A stretch of 64,000 bases of DNA. It comes from Nitrososphaerota archaeon (GTDB taxonomy: Archaea > Thermoproteota > Nitrososphaeria > Nitrososphaerales > Gagatemarchaeaceae). Shown here one piece after another: positions 9,667 to 19,361 of this stretch. The stretch's first letter is position 1; every line of letters begins with the position of its first letter. The DNA lies in NCBI GenBank assembly GCA_029785085.1, contig JAFMAI010000002.1:1-64000 (forward strand), given 5' to 3'. Below the pieces are notes generated by a model. The model saw only the letters and a program-made list of their open reading frames with translations. It was not told the DNA's origin and ran no database searches. Position numbers and translations under genes: made by a program.

Positions 9667-10495
9667 CCGGTACCTACTGCTGGGCGAGGACGTCAACGCC
9701 TCGCCTTCTCCCACAATGATGAACGCGGCCTTTGTTGCCATTGGCGTGGACGCGACATACGACGCCATCAGCGTTCCGCCCTCAGGCCTGGACGACGCCT
9801 TCGGCAGGGTCAAGGATGACGGAGTCCAGGGCCTGAACGTCACCATGCCCCACAAGGCAGCAGTGATGCATCTGCTCGATTCGCTAGACGAAGTCTCGGC
9901 TAGCGTGGGCGCGGTGAATACGGTGAACGCCGAGCGAGGGGAGTATCGTGGGTACAACACTGATGTCGACGGAATCATCGAGCCGCTCGTGGCCCGCAAT
10001 CTCCCGCCATTCCGCCACGCAGTCGCCCTAGGGACAGGTGGGGCGGCCAGGGCTTTCTGTGCTGCTGTGCACCAGACTGGGTCCCGCTCGCTGACGTTCT
10101 TGTCGAGAGACCCCAAGAAACGACAAATCTTCTTGGAGAGCCTGACGGCGGCTTTTCCTAGCATGAACCTGCGCGTCCTTTCGTACCACGACGCCAAGTC
10201 CCAGCGCCCCGACCTGCTCTTCAACGCGTCGCCAGCCGGCTCAGGAGGGAGGCCCCTCCCGGGCGAAGTCTCGCTTCTGATGGATTCGAGACCTGTCGTG
10301 TTCGACGCGGTCTACTCCCCGGTGGAGACCGAGCTGATGCGACTAGCTTCGGCCAGGGGCTGCACAGCAATTCACGGGTACGAGATGCTCCTTGCCCAGG
10401 CCATCAAGGCGCTGAAGATATGGACGGGGAGACAATGTCCAGCAGAACCTGTTAGGGAAGCGCTTCTTGCCTCCTTGGGGGTGGCGGCGATCTGA
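9659..10495 (+). CDS. aroE: Shikimate dehydrogenase
   Basis: ORF 9521..10495; GTG start at 9659 (VTDRYLLLGEDVNASPSPTMMNAAF); 'GLNVTMPHKAAVM', 'GAVNTVN', 'GYNTDVDGI', 'ALGTGGAARAF'. Confidence 0.92.
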   Translation: MTDRYLLLGEDVNASPSPTMMNAAFVAIGVDATYDAISVPPSGLDDAFGRVKDDGVQGLNVTMPHKAAVMHLLDSLDEVSASVGAVNTVNAERGEYRGYNTDVDGIIEPLVARNLPPFRHAVALGTGGAARAFCAAVHQTGSRSLTFLSRDPKKRQIFLESLTAAFPSMNLRVLSYHDAKSQRPDLLFNASPAGSGGRPLPGEVSLLMDSRPVVFDAVYSPVETELMRLASARGCTAIHGYEMLLAQAIKALKIWTGRQCPAEPVREALLASLGVAAI

Positions 10496-11364
10496 TCGGA
10501 AGAGCCACCGCCATGGGTGCGGTCAGCATCGTCAACGCGATAGCGAGCGGCCGCGGAGCCTCATTCGCAGTGGACCTCCCCACGACAGCCACGGTCGCGG
10601 TCCGCGAAGGGCGCGGCAGGTGGACGGGTTTGACGAACGGCAGGCCTGCTACCTCCACTCTGCTTCAGCAGACTGTGAGGAAGGCAATCGGGACTCTGGG
10701 AAAGGACCCCAACAGATACTCCGGCCGGATAGAGACTGAGACATCAGCCCCAGTGGGCGTAGGCCTCAAGACCTCCTCCTCTTCATCCGTCGCGGCCGCC
10801 CTAGCAACCTTCTCCGCGTTCGGAAGGCATAACTATGAACCTGAACAAATCCTCGAATGCAGCGTTTCGGCTTCCCTCGCCAGCGGGACAAGCGTCACCG
10901 GGGCGATGGACGACGCAGCGGCATGCCTCCTCGGCGGCGGGGTTCTCACTGACAACCGTTCGAACAGCGTCGTAGCCAGGGTAAGACTGGGAAGACCACT
11001 TGTTGTCATCATCAGAATCCCAGACGACGGGAGCAGGAGGGCCTCCGTCCCCACGTCCGAGGTAAGACGCTTCGCAAAACTAGCGGACTCCATCTTCGAC
11101 CAGGCCAGACGGGGGAGAATTTGGAAGGCCATGATTTTGAACGGGTCACTTTACAGCGCAATCTACGGCTATCCGAACTCTGATGCCCTCGAAGCACTTG
11201 AGAACGGAGCACTAGGCGCCGGCCTCTCGGGGACCGGCCCCGCCGTGGCTTGCGTGTTCGACGACGTCGCCGCGGCAGAGAACCTCGAAAGCAACTGGAA
11301 GGAGATCGGGGGCATGACGGTCAGGACGAAGACCTCCGATGGAGGGGCCACGATTGGTCGCTAG
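10492..11364 (+). CDS. aroK: Shikimate kinase, archaeal GHMP type
   Basis: Reading (M)IGRATAMGAVSIVNAIASGRGASF from CTG 10492; 'APVGVGLKTSSSSSVAAA' GHMP motif. Track ORF starts at ATG 10513. Confidence 0.9.
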   Translation: MIGRATAMGAVSIVNAIASGRGASFAVDLPTTATVAVREGRGRWTGLTNGRPATSTLLQQTVRKAIGTLGKDPNRYSGRIETETSAPVGVGLKTSSSSSVAAALATFSAFGRHNYEPEQILECSVSASLASGTSVTGAMDDAAACLLGGGVLTDNRSNSVVARVRLGRPLVVIIRIPDDGSRRASVPTSEVRRFAKLADSIFDQARRGRIWKAMILNGSLYSAIYGYPNSDALEALENGALGAGLSGTGPAVACVFDDVAAAENLESNWKEIGGMTVRTKTSDGGATIGR

Positions 11365-12643
11365 GGCGACTCTGGTGTCACGCGGGCCGCTCGACGGGAG
11401 CGTCAGGGTCCCTCCCAGCAAGAGCTATACTCACAGGTCAGTGCTCATGGCCAGCCTTTCGCCTGGGGTGAGCAGGGTCAAGAACCCCCTCCGCTCCAGG
11501 GACACTATCGCCACCGTCGAGGCGTGCAGGGCTATGGGCGCTGATGTAGCAGACTCGGGGTCCGATCTCGCCATAACCGGAGCAGAACCCAGGGCGGCGG
11601 TGAAGGATGTGAATGTCGAGAACTCAGGGACAACACTCAGGTTCATGACCTCAGCCTTCGCCCTCCCACTTCGAGGGAGGACAGTGCTCACGGGGGATGC
11701 GAGCGTTCGCATGAGGCCGATGCAAGGCCTCCTAGACGCGCTAGCTCAGCTCGGGGCAGAGGCGCACTCTGTCGCTGGGAACGGCTGCGCCCCCGTCGTC
11801 GTCGGAGAGGGAGGCATGCGAGGAGGGCAGGCCACCCTCCGTGGGGACGTTTCGTCGCAGTTCGTCTCCTCGATTCTCATATCCGCGCCGCTAGCGAGAG
11901 AGGACTCCTATCTGACGGTCGTCGACGCAGTCTCAAGGCCCTACATCGATGCGACCCTAAATCTCTCTGAGCTGCACGGCATACGCATCGAACGAAACGG
12001 CTATGAGCGCTTTGTAATCCAGGCGGCCCAACAGTACCGCCTCGCCGACTTCGCCGTCCCCGCTGACTTCAGTTCCGCAGCCTTCGTCATGGCTGCGACC
12101 GCTCTGGCAGGGGGCAGAGTCGAACTCTTGGGCCTCGGGGGTGGGCTCCCCCAGGCAGACTCTGCGATTCTGAAGATACTCGGGGACCTGGGTGCAAGGA
12201 TTGAACTCAGGTCTGACTCGGTGATGGTGTGCGCACAAGGCGATGGGCTCAAGGGAGGGTCTTTCTACCTTGGCGACTGTCCCGATCTACTGCCCGTGCT
12301 TGCCGCCTTGGCCCTGAAGTGCGAAGAGCCGCTGCGGATGTACGGTGTCGCCCACGCTCGGCTGAAAGAGACTGACAGGCTCAGTGTCCTAGCGCGGGAG
12401 CTCTCCAAGATAGGGGCGAGGGTCGAAGAACACTCCGATGGGTTGACGGTAACGAGGCCTCGCGAGTTCACCCATTCTAATCTGGACGCCCACGGCGACC
12501 ACAGGATGTTCATGGCTTTCGCTCTGGCCTCGCTCCTCGTACCGGGGGGAGTCCCAGTGATAGGTGTGGAGAGCCTCGATGTGTCATATCCGGGTTTCCT
12601 CTCCGACATGGAGCAGATCGGAGTCGGGGTCGCTGTGGGTTGA
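11339..12643 (+). CDS. aroA: 5-enolpyruvylshikimate-3-phosphate synthase
   Basis: 'VPPSKSYTHRSVLMASL', 'NSGTTLRFM', 'LKETDRLSVLARELSKIGA', 'DHRMFMAFALAS'. Confidence 0.95.
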   Translation: MEGPRLVARATLVSRGPLDGSVRVPPSKSYTHRSVLMASLSPGVSRVKNPLRSRDTIATVEACRAMGADVADSGSDLAITGAEPRAAVKDVNVENSGTTLRFMTSAFALPLRGRTVLTGDASVRMRPMQGLLDALAQLGAEAHSVAGNGCAPVVVGEGGMRGGQATLRGDVSSQFVSSILISAPLAREDSYLTVVDAVSRPYIDATLNLSELHGIRIERNGYERFVIQAAQQYRLADFAVPADFSSAAFVMAATALAGGRVELLGLGGGLPQADSAILKILGDLGARIELRSDSVMVCAQGDGLKGGSFYLGDCPDLLPVLAALALKCEEPLRMYGVAHARLKETDRLSVLARELSKIGARVEEHSDGLTVTRPREFTHSNLDAHGDHRMFMAFALASLLVPGGVPVIGVESLDVSYPGFLSDMEQIGVGVAVG

Positions 12644-13743
12644 GCGGGAACATCATAGGCGAAAGGTTCCTGCTGGTCACCTTCGGCGAAAGCCATGGGA
12701 AGGTAGTCGGCGCGGTCTTGGACGGATGCCCTGCGGGCCTGGCTCTGAGGGAAGAAGACATCCAGGCGGAACTCGACCTGAGAAGGCCGGGCCAGTCGAT
12801 AGTCACTTCCCAGAGGAAGGAGGAGGACAGAGTGGAGATAATGTCCGGGGTCTTCAACGGCCGCACCACCGGCGCTCCGATAATGATGCTCATCAGGAAC
12901 GGGGACAAGGACTCAAGGCCCTACGACGCGATGGTGAACTCCCCCCGCCCAGGCCATGCAGACCTAGTCGCGAGGCTGAAGTACGGAGGATTCAACGACT
13001 ATCGGGGGGGAGGCAGGTTCTCCGGAAGGATCACGGCGTCCTTCGTGATGGGCGGAGCCGTGGCGAAGAAGCTCCTGCACGAGGTGCTGGGGGTGGAGGT
13101 CATCGCCTATTCGCTGGAGATCGGCGGGGTTCGCGCCGAGAGGTTTGACGTGGACACAGCCAGGAAGAACCGATATGAGAACGATGCCCGAGCTCCCACG
13201 ACCGAAGCCGCGGTCCTGATGAAGAAGAAGATAATCGAGGCCCGCGGGAGAGGGAACAGCCTCGGCGGCATCGTCGAATGCGTGGCGCTTAACGTTCCGC
13301 CCGGCTTAGGCGAACCTGTCTTCGCATCCTTGGACTCTGACCTCGCACGGATGGCCCTCTCAATCCCCGCCGTCAAGGGCGTGGAGTTTGGCTCCGGGTT
13401 CGCTTCGGTCAGACTCAGGGGGACTGAGAACAACGACGAGTATTACTTCCAAGGCGACAGGGTCGTGACGAAAACGAACAACTCCGGGGGAATCCTCGGG
13501 GGGCTTTCGAATGGGATGCCCGTCGTGTACAGGGTCGCCTTCAAACCGGCATCGTCCGTTGCATCCAAGCAGACGACGGTCGACCTAGCCTCCAGGAAGG
13601 AGGTGGAGCTCATAGTGCCGGGGCGCCACGATCCGACGGTGGTCCCCAGGGCTGTCCCGGTGGTTGAAAATGCGACTGCACTCGTGCTCGCAGACCATGC
13701 AATCAGAGCGGGGAAGATTCCCCCGGTGCTCAGGGGACCATGA
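12640..13743 (+). CDS. aroC: Chorismate synthase
   Basis: 'VTFGESHGKVVGAVLDGCPAGL', 'RPGHADLVARLKYGGFNDYRGGGRFSGR', 'GRHDPTVVPRAVPVVEN'; TTGA overlap. Confidence 0.95.
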   Translation: MSGNIIGERFLLVTFGESHGKVVGAVLDGCPAGLALREEDIQAELDLRRPGQSIVTSQRKEEDRVEIMSGVFNGRTTGAPIMMLIRNGDKDSRPYDAMVNSPRPGHADLVARLKYGGFNDYRGGGRFSGRITASFVMGGAVAKKLLHEVLGVEVIAYSLEIGGVRAERFDVDTARKNRYENDARAPTTEAAVLMKKKIIEARGRGNSLGGIVECVALNVPPGLGEPVFASLDSDLARMALSIPAVKGVEFGSGFASVRLRGTENNDEYYFQGDRVVTKTNNSGGILGGLSNGMPVVYRVAFKPASSVASKQTTVDLASRKEVELIVPGRHDPTVVPRAVPVVENATALVLADHAIRAGKIPPVLRGP

Positions 13744-15140
13744 CAGAGACGAAGCCGGAGCCTGGAATAGACGACCTCCGCGCCAAGATATCCGAGACCA
13801 CCAGAGAGGTCATCAGGCTTGTCGGCCGCAGGAACAGCCTGGCCCGCGAAGTAGGGAGGCTGAAGGCCATGGGGTCCATCCCCATCGAGGACGACGCCGT
13901 CGAGGACTCCCTGCTCAGGGATGTGACAGAGGAGTGCGACCGCGCCGGAGTGGAAAGGAGCGCAGGCCTGAAGATGCTCGCCCTTCTCCTCGCCGAGTCC
14001 AAGAAGGCCCAGGGGGTACAGGCACGGCAATCTGGGCCGAGCCCCATGTCGGTCTTCGCCAAAGCCATCGAGCTGCAGAGAGGAGGGGCGAGACTGATAC
14101 GCCTCGACGTGGGCGAGCCTGACTTCAAGCCGCCCCCGGCTGTCATCGAAGCGTGTTCAGAGGCCCTGTTCGGCTTCAAGACGCACTACACCGAAGCGAA
14201 GGGTATCCCGGAGCTCCTATCCGCACTCAGGGGTTACCTGCGAAGGAAGAGCGGCTTCACAGCAGATGAGGACGAGGTCGCGGTGACCCCTAGCGGAAGG
14301 TTCGCCGTATACGCAAGCCTCTCCGCGTTAGTTTCTGAAGGGGACAGCGCCATCGTCCCAGAGCCCAACTGGCCCGCCTACCGCGAAGCCCTTCAGCACC
14401 TGGGAGTGAAGCCCATCATAGTCCGAAGCAGGCTTGAGAACGGCTGGTCGCTCTCACCCAGCGAAGTGGAGGGGGCAATCCGCCCCAACACCAAGGCGAT
14501 AATCCTGAGCTACCCCAACAACCCGACTGGCAAGGTGTTATCCCCAGAGGCCTTCAGGGAGGTGGTCCAGATCGCTGACGATCGCGGCCTCACGGTGGTA
14601 AGCGACGAGATATACAACGAGTACTCGTCAAAGCCCTGTCCAAGCGTCCTCCGTACGGTCCCTAGGAAATTCGTGATGACCTCGTCCTTCTCGAAGACCT
14701 GGGCGATGACCGGGTTCAGGATAGGCTACGTCGTCTCCAGCAAAGACATCGTCGCCAGGGTAACAAGCATGATCTCGTTGATGTTTTCTTCGGTCCCCGA
14801 GTTCATTCAATACGGGGCCATCAGGGCTCTCGACTCGGACGCCGAAGTCAAGACGAACGTGACGGAGATGAAGGAAAGGATTGAAGCCGTCTCAAAGGAG
14901 CTGGACAGGATTGAATCATTGGAGTACTTCAAGCCCGACGGCGCCATGTACTTCTTCCCGCGGCTAAGGAAACGGGGACTGACGGGAAGGAAGTTCGTCG
15001 AACGCCTCCTCCAGAAGGGGGTCACCGTAACCCCTGGCGCCGCCTTCGGGGCCTATGAAGACTTCTTCCGAATCTCCTTAGGCCAACCCAAGGAGACTAT
15101 CATCGAAGGAGTGAGGAGGATGGGTGACCTACTCGCTTGA
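13740..15140 (+). CDS. Chorismate mutase (AroQ)-class I aminotransferase fusion
   Basis: N-terminus 'IDDLRAKISETTREVIRLVGRRNSLAREVGRLKAM' (AroQ helix 1); residues ~100-466 fold-type I PLP aminotransferase ('LSYPNNPTGKV', 'SDEIYNEY', 'SSFSKTWAMTGFRIGY'). Confidence 0.9.
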   Translation: MTETKPEPGIDDLRAKISETTREVIRLVGRRNSLAREVGRLKAMGSIPIEDDAVEDSLLRDVTEECDRAGVERSAGLKMLALLLAESKKAQGVQARQSGPSPMSVFAKAIELQRGGARLIRLDVGEPDFKPPPAVIEACSEALFGFKTHYTEAKGIPELLSALRGYLRRKSGFTADEDEVAVTPSGRFAVYASLSALVSEGDSAIVPEPNWPAYREALQHLGVKPIIVRSRLENGWSLSPSEVEGAIRPNTKAIILSYPNNPTGKVLSPEAFREVVQIADDRGLTVVSDEIYNEYSSKPCPSVLRTVPRKFVMTSSFSKTWAMTGFRIGYVVSSKDIVARVTSMISLMFSSVPEFIQYGAIRALDSDAEVKTNVTEMKERIEAVSKELDRIESLEYFKPDGAMYFFPRLRKRGLTGRKFVERLLQKGVTVTPGAAFGAYEDFFRISLGQPKETIIEGVRRMGDLLA

Positions 15141-15964
15141 GGGTCGCCGTCCTAGGCTCCGCCGGAGCCATGGGCTCATATTTCGTAGAATACTTCCGAC
15201 GCCTAGGTCACACGGTCGCGGGATCTGATGTACAACGAACAGGCTCCCTGCTTCAGGCCGGTACTGTCTCTTCCAACCTAGGTGCCGTCAGACAGGCCGA
15301 CCTCGTCCTCCTCGCCGTCCCTCTCTGGGACACCCTCAAAGTAGCCAGGGAGATTAAACCTGCCCTGAAGCGCGGCTGCACGCTCGTCGAAATCACGTCA
15401 ATCAAAGGGACGACGCTGGCCCAGCTCGAGAAGATCGCGTCTTCCTGCGATGCCTCCCTGCTCTCTCTCCACCCAATGTTCGGACCATCATCGAGGTCGA
15501 AGGCACCTAGGATACTGGTGGTGGGAAAGGGCAGAGACCTGGAGACCGCAAGGGGGATTTTCAAGGGGGCGGAACTTACCTTGGTCGGGGCAGAAGATCA
15601 CGACCGGCTTGTGGCATACGCACTCTCGCTAGTGCACCTTACCAACCTGGCCTTCGCCATGGCGGTGGCGAATGGTCCAGGTCTGAAAAAGCTCCAGAAG
15701 TCCGCCCCGCCTTTCGCCTCAGCCCAGCTGGACCTCGTTAAGGCAGTCCTCCTGCAGGGCCCTGAACTCTACTTCTACATCGATACCATGAACAGGTCAG
15801 TCACGGACGCCCTCTCCTCGACCATCAACGAGCTCTCTACACTGAGGGCCATCATCGCGAAGAAAGACTCGAAGGCCTTCGTCAGCGAATTCTCAAGGCT
15901 CCTGCGCCAGTTCAGGAAGTCGGAGTTGGAGGCTTCCCTCGCCAAGGTCTATGCGAAATCCTAG
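15137..15964 (+). CDS. tyrA: Prephenate/arogenate dehydrogenase
   Basis: 'VAVLGSAGAMGSYFVEYFRRLGHTVAGSD', 'LVEITSIKGTTL', 'SLHPMFGPS'; TTGA overlap with upstream gene. Confidence 0.88.
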   Translation: MRVAVLGSAGAMGSYFVEYFRRLGHTVAGSDVQRTGSLLQAGTVSSNLGAVRQADLVLLAVPLWDTLKVAREIKPALKRGCTLVEITSIKGTTLAQLEKIASSCDASLLSLHPMFGPSSRSKAPRILVVGKGRDLETARGIFKGAELTLVGAEDHDRLVAYALSLVHLTNLAFAMAVANGPGLKKLQKSAPPFASAQLDLVKAVLLQGPELYFYIDTMNRSVTDALSSTINELSTLRAIIAKKDSKAFVSEFSRLLRQFRKSELEASLAKVYAKS

Positions 15965-16764
15965 GCGGACCTTGCAGCGAGTTTCATGGATCTGACGTAG
16001 GCTTCAATCCTGCCAAGAGCCTCATCCTCGCCGCTGTCGACTGAGGCCACCATGTCAACTATCGCGCTTCCTACTATGGCCGCGTCAGCACCGGCTCCTA
16101 TCACAGCTCTGACGTGCTCAGGCTTGGAGATGCCAAAACCGACCCCCAAGGGGACCTTCCCTCGCGTAAACCCGTTCGCGAACTTGACAAGCCTGATCGC
16201 GTTGTCCTTCAGTTGCTCTCTCGCCCCTGTGACTCCGAGCACCGAAACCAGATATAGGAATCCGGACGTGTTCGCGACTATCTCCTTCATGCGCTCCTCA
16301 CCGGTGGTGGGGGCAGCGAGCAGGACAGAGTCAATCCCTCTAGCGCGCGCCACATCGCCGAACTTTTTGGCCTCGTCTAGGGGGAGGTCGGGCACAATCA
16401 CCCCGTCGACCCCACTTCTTCTGGCAGCATCGAGGAAGGCGGCTGGGCCCTTAGCGAGTATCGGGTTGAAGTATGTCATCACCACCACTGGGACGTCGCG
16501 AGTCTTCTTCACATATGACGCAATACGAAGCACATCCGCTGGCTTCGTACCAGATTTGAGCGCTCGAACCCCTGCAGCCTGAATCGACCTGCCATCGGCT
16601 ATGGGATCAGAGAACGGGATGCCTAGCTCGATGATGTCCGCCCCGCCCCTCAGGACCGCTTCCGCGACCCCCACCGAAGCCTCCAGGTCTGGATCTCCGC
16701 CCATTACATAGGCCACAAGGGCTCCACCATCGATCGAGTCGAACATCTCTCGTATTCTGCTCAT
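15961..16764 (-). CDS. trpA: Tryptophan synthase alpha chain
   Basis: '[24 protein letters not shown]', '[14 protein letters not shown]', '[12 protein letters not shown]'. Confidence 0.94.
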   Translation of the reverse strand: MSRIREMFDSIDGGALVAYVMGGDPDLEASVGVAEAVLRGGADIIELGIPFSDPIADGRSIQAAGVRALKSGTKPADVLRIASYVKKTRDVPVVVMTYFNPILAKGPAAFLDAARRSGVDGVIVPDLPLDEAKKFGDVARARGIDSVLLAAPTTGEERMKEIVANTSGFLYLVSVLGVTGAREQLKDNAIRLVKFANGFTRGKVPLGVGFGISKPEHVRAVIGAGADAAIVGSAIVDMVASVDSGEDEALGRIEAYVRSMKLAARSA

Positions 16765-17936
16765 GACTCGAATCCCTTTCTCTCCCCGATAATCTGCACG
16801 TCCTTGTCTCCTCTCCCCGATAAGGTGACCACCACGCATTCGTCGGGCTTCATCGAGGCTGCCAGCTTCATCGCATACGCGACCGCGTGGGCGGACTCGA
16901 GGGCCGGAAGTATCCCCTCTTCTTTCGCCAGCAGGTGGAAAGCCTCGACCGCCTCCTCGTCGTTGGCTGTTACATAGGCGACCCGTTTGGTATCTTTCAG
17001 ATAGGCGTGCTCAGGGCCGACCCCCGGGTAGTCCAACCCAGCAGCTATGCTGTGCGTCTGGCCTATCTGCCCATACTCATCCTGCAGGATATACGTCATC
17101 ATTCCGTGGACCACGCCTATCCTCCCATAGGATAGGGTGGCCGCGTTGTGGTCCTCCCCAGTTCCGCCAGCCTCGACCCCATACAAGTCCACGTCCCTCT
17201 TCCGCAGGAAGGGATAGAATGTCCCAATCGAGTTGCTCCCTCCACCGACGCAGGCGACCAGGGCGTCGGGGAAGGCTCCCTGGGCTGACAGTGCCTGCCT
17301 CGCAATCTCTCTCCCTATGACACTCTGGAAATCCCTGACTATCACCGGGTAAGGATGTGGCCCGACGACGGAGCCGATGAGGTAGTAAGTGTCTGCGAGG
17401 TTGGTGACCCAATCCCTAAGCGCTTCGTTGATGGCGTCTTTGAGTGTCCGCGAGCCAGCATCCACAGGATGGACTTCGGTTCCGAGCAACTCCATCCTGA
17501 ACACATTGAGCTTCTGCCTTTCCACGTCTTCTGCCCCCATATAGACCTCTGACTTCAGGCCGAGGGCAGCACAGGCCATCGCCGTCGCGACTCCATGTTG
17601 CCCCGCCCCCGTCTCGGCGATGACCCTTCTCTTCCCCATCCTCTTCGCCAGCAACCCCTGTCCCAACGTGTTGTTGATTTTGTGCGCCCCCCCGTGCAAC
17701 AGGTCTTCGCGCTTCAGGTAAATCTTCGCGCCTCCTGCTTTCTTCGTCATGTTGCCCGCGAAATAGAGTGAGGTAGGTCTCCCGGCGTAGTTCTTCAGGA
17801 GCCCGGCCAAATCTGATTTGAACTCATCGTCCGCTCTGAATCGTCGGTAAGCCTCCTCTAGCTCTTTCACGGCGGCCACGAGCGCCTCAGGGACATACTG
17901 CCCGCCGTACCTCCCGAACCTCCCTCCCTCAGGCAA
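16761..17936 (-). CDS. trpB: Tryptophan synthase beta chain
   Basis: '[15 protein letters not shown]', '[28 protein letters not shown]', '[16 protein letters not shown]'. Confidence 0.96.
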   Translation of the reverse strand: MPEGGRFGRYGGQYVPEALVAAVKELEEAYRRFRADDEFKSDLAGLLKNYAGRPTSLYFAGNMTKKAGGAKIYLKREDLLHGGAHKINNTLGQGLLAKRMGKRRVIAETGAGQHGVATAMACAALGLKSEVYMGAEDVERQKLNVFRMELLGTEVHPVDAGSRTLKDAINEALRDWVTNLADTYYLIGSVVGPHPYPVIVRDFQSVIGREIARQALSAQGAFPDALVACVGGGSNSIGTFYPFLRKRDVDLYGVEAGGTGEDHNAATLSYGRIGVVHGMMTYILQDEYGQIGQTHSIAAGLDYPGVGPEHAYLKDTKRVAYVTANDEEAVEAFHLLAKEEGILPALESAHAVAYAMKLAASMKPDECVVVTLSGRGDKDVQIIGERKGFES

Positions 17937-18564
17937 CTTGATGACTCCTCACCGTGGCGACGAACGCTTTCACCCTGGATGGATCCTTTACACCTGGGGC
18001 TACCTCAACTCCGGACGACACGTCGACGGCGTAAGGATTCACCATTGAAATCGCCTCCGCGATATTCTCAGGCTTCAGGCCCCCAGAAAGGATGAAAGGC
18101 AGAGGGAAGACAAGATCCCTTAGTTTCCTGCATTCGTCCCAATCTGAAGCCCGGCCTGTCCCACCAGCGGCTCCTTCCACAAAGGTATCTGCAAGCAGGG
18201 CGTCATAACCGACGGCGCTTCCGGCTCCAATCTCATGATTGTCTATCAGGTGTGGTAGTATCAGCTTCACTTTCAGTTTCTCCTTCAAAGCTATGGAATC
18301 TGGGATACGACCGTAGAGTTGGATGGCCGAAGGCCCAATCCGAAAGATTTTCTCAATGTTTGACTCCACCACCTCGGCCCGCGCGACCAAGACGGAGTCG
18401 ACGAACGGGGGCACCCTCCTGATGAGGTCTCCTGCCCGCTCGATGGAAATATTCCGAGGGGACTCGGCGAAGCCGCTGACGAACCCCACTGCATCGGCGC
18501 CAGCCTCAACCGCAATGTCGACGTCCTCTTCCCTAGTCAGCCCGCATATCTTGACTCTGGTCAC
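17929..18564 (-). CDS. trpF: Phosphoribosylanthranilate isomerase
   Basis: '[26 protein letters not shown]', '[16 protein letters not shown]', '[10 protein letters not shown]'. Confidence 0.93.
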   Translation of the reverse strand: MTRVKICGLTREEDVDIAVEAGADAVGFVSGFAESPRNISIERAGDLIRRVPPFVDSVLVARAEVVESNIEKIFRIGPSAIQLYGRIPDSIALKEKLKVKLILPHLIDNHEIGAGSAVGYDALLADTFVEGAAGGTGRASDWDECRKLRDLVFPLPFILSGGLKPENIAEAISMVNPYAVDVSSGVEVAPGVKDPSRVKAFVATVRSHQVA

Positions 18565-19361
18565 GGTTTCGCCCTCGACAGGGCCCTGAGGGACCCTGCA
18601 GGGTCCCTGGACCTCATCAATTCCGAACCAATCAGGAAGCCGCCAGCACCTAGGGCCGCCAGAGACTCGACTTGGTCTCTGGTCCTAATACCACTCTCGC
18701 AGATTATGGGCTTCACGAAAGGCCCCTTGCGGAGGAGCTCTCTGGAGACGTCGAGGGAGACTGAAAGATTGCCCAGATTTCTGTTGTTTATCCCGACAAT
18801 GTCTGCAGCGCTCGAAAGGGCGATGGCAAGCTCGCTTTCGTCATGCACCTCGACCAATGCCTCCATCCCACTGGCATGAACGCTGGCGAGCATTCTATCC
18901 AGTCCGGCTGCGGCGTCTCCATTCTCGAAGATGCCTACAATCAGCAGGACTGCGTCAGCACCCAGGCGGTCGGCTGCTTCCACCTGTGCTTCGTCCACAA
19001 AGATGTCCTTCATCAAGACCGGGATCCCTACAGCCTGCTTGACAATCGGGATGTAGTCAAGGCGTCCATCGAAGTGCTCAGGCTCGGTCAAGACGGATAT
19101 CCCTGACGCCCCGCCCTCTTCGTAGGCTTCGGCCACTTCTCTGACGCTTCTCGGTTCAGCGAGCCTCCCATCAACCGGGGAACGAAATTTTACCTCGGCG
19201 ATGATCGGCGTCCTGCCTTCCCTCCTGAGTGACCTCCTAAGGCTGAGTCGCTGGCGTCTCTCTTCTGCCCTGACATCGTAATAGCCATTGGCGACCCGAG
19301 CCCTGGCCGACACGGCTAGCTGCTCGAGAAAGTTCTCATCTGCTTGCTGCATGGGCCTCAA
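18561..19361 (-). CDS. trpC: Indole-3-glycerol-phosphate synthase (start may be slightly downstream)
   Basis: 'PIIAEVKFRSPVDGRL', 'VLTEPEHFDGRLDYI', 'VGINNRNLGNLSVSLD', 'CESGIRTRDQVESL'. Confidence 0.93.
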   Translation of the reverse strand: MRPMQQADENFLEQLAVSARARVANGYYDVRAEERRQRLSLRRSLRREGRTPIIAEVKFRSPVDGRLAEPRSVREVAEAYEEGGASGISVLTEPEHFDGRLDYIPIVKQAVGIPVLMKDIFVDEAQVEAADRLGADAVLLIVGIFENGDAAAGLDRMLASVHASGMEALVEVHDESELAIALSSAADIVGINNRNLGNLSVSLDVSRELLRKGPFVKPIICESGIRTRDQVESLAALGAGGFLIGSELMRSRDPAGSLRALSRAKP

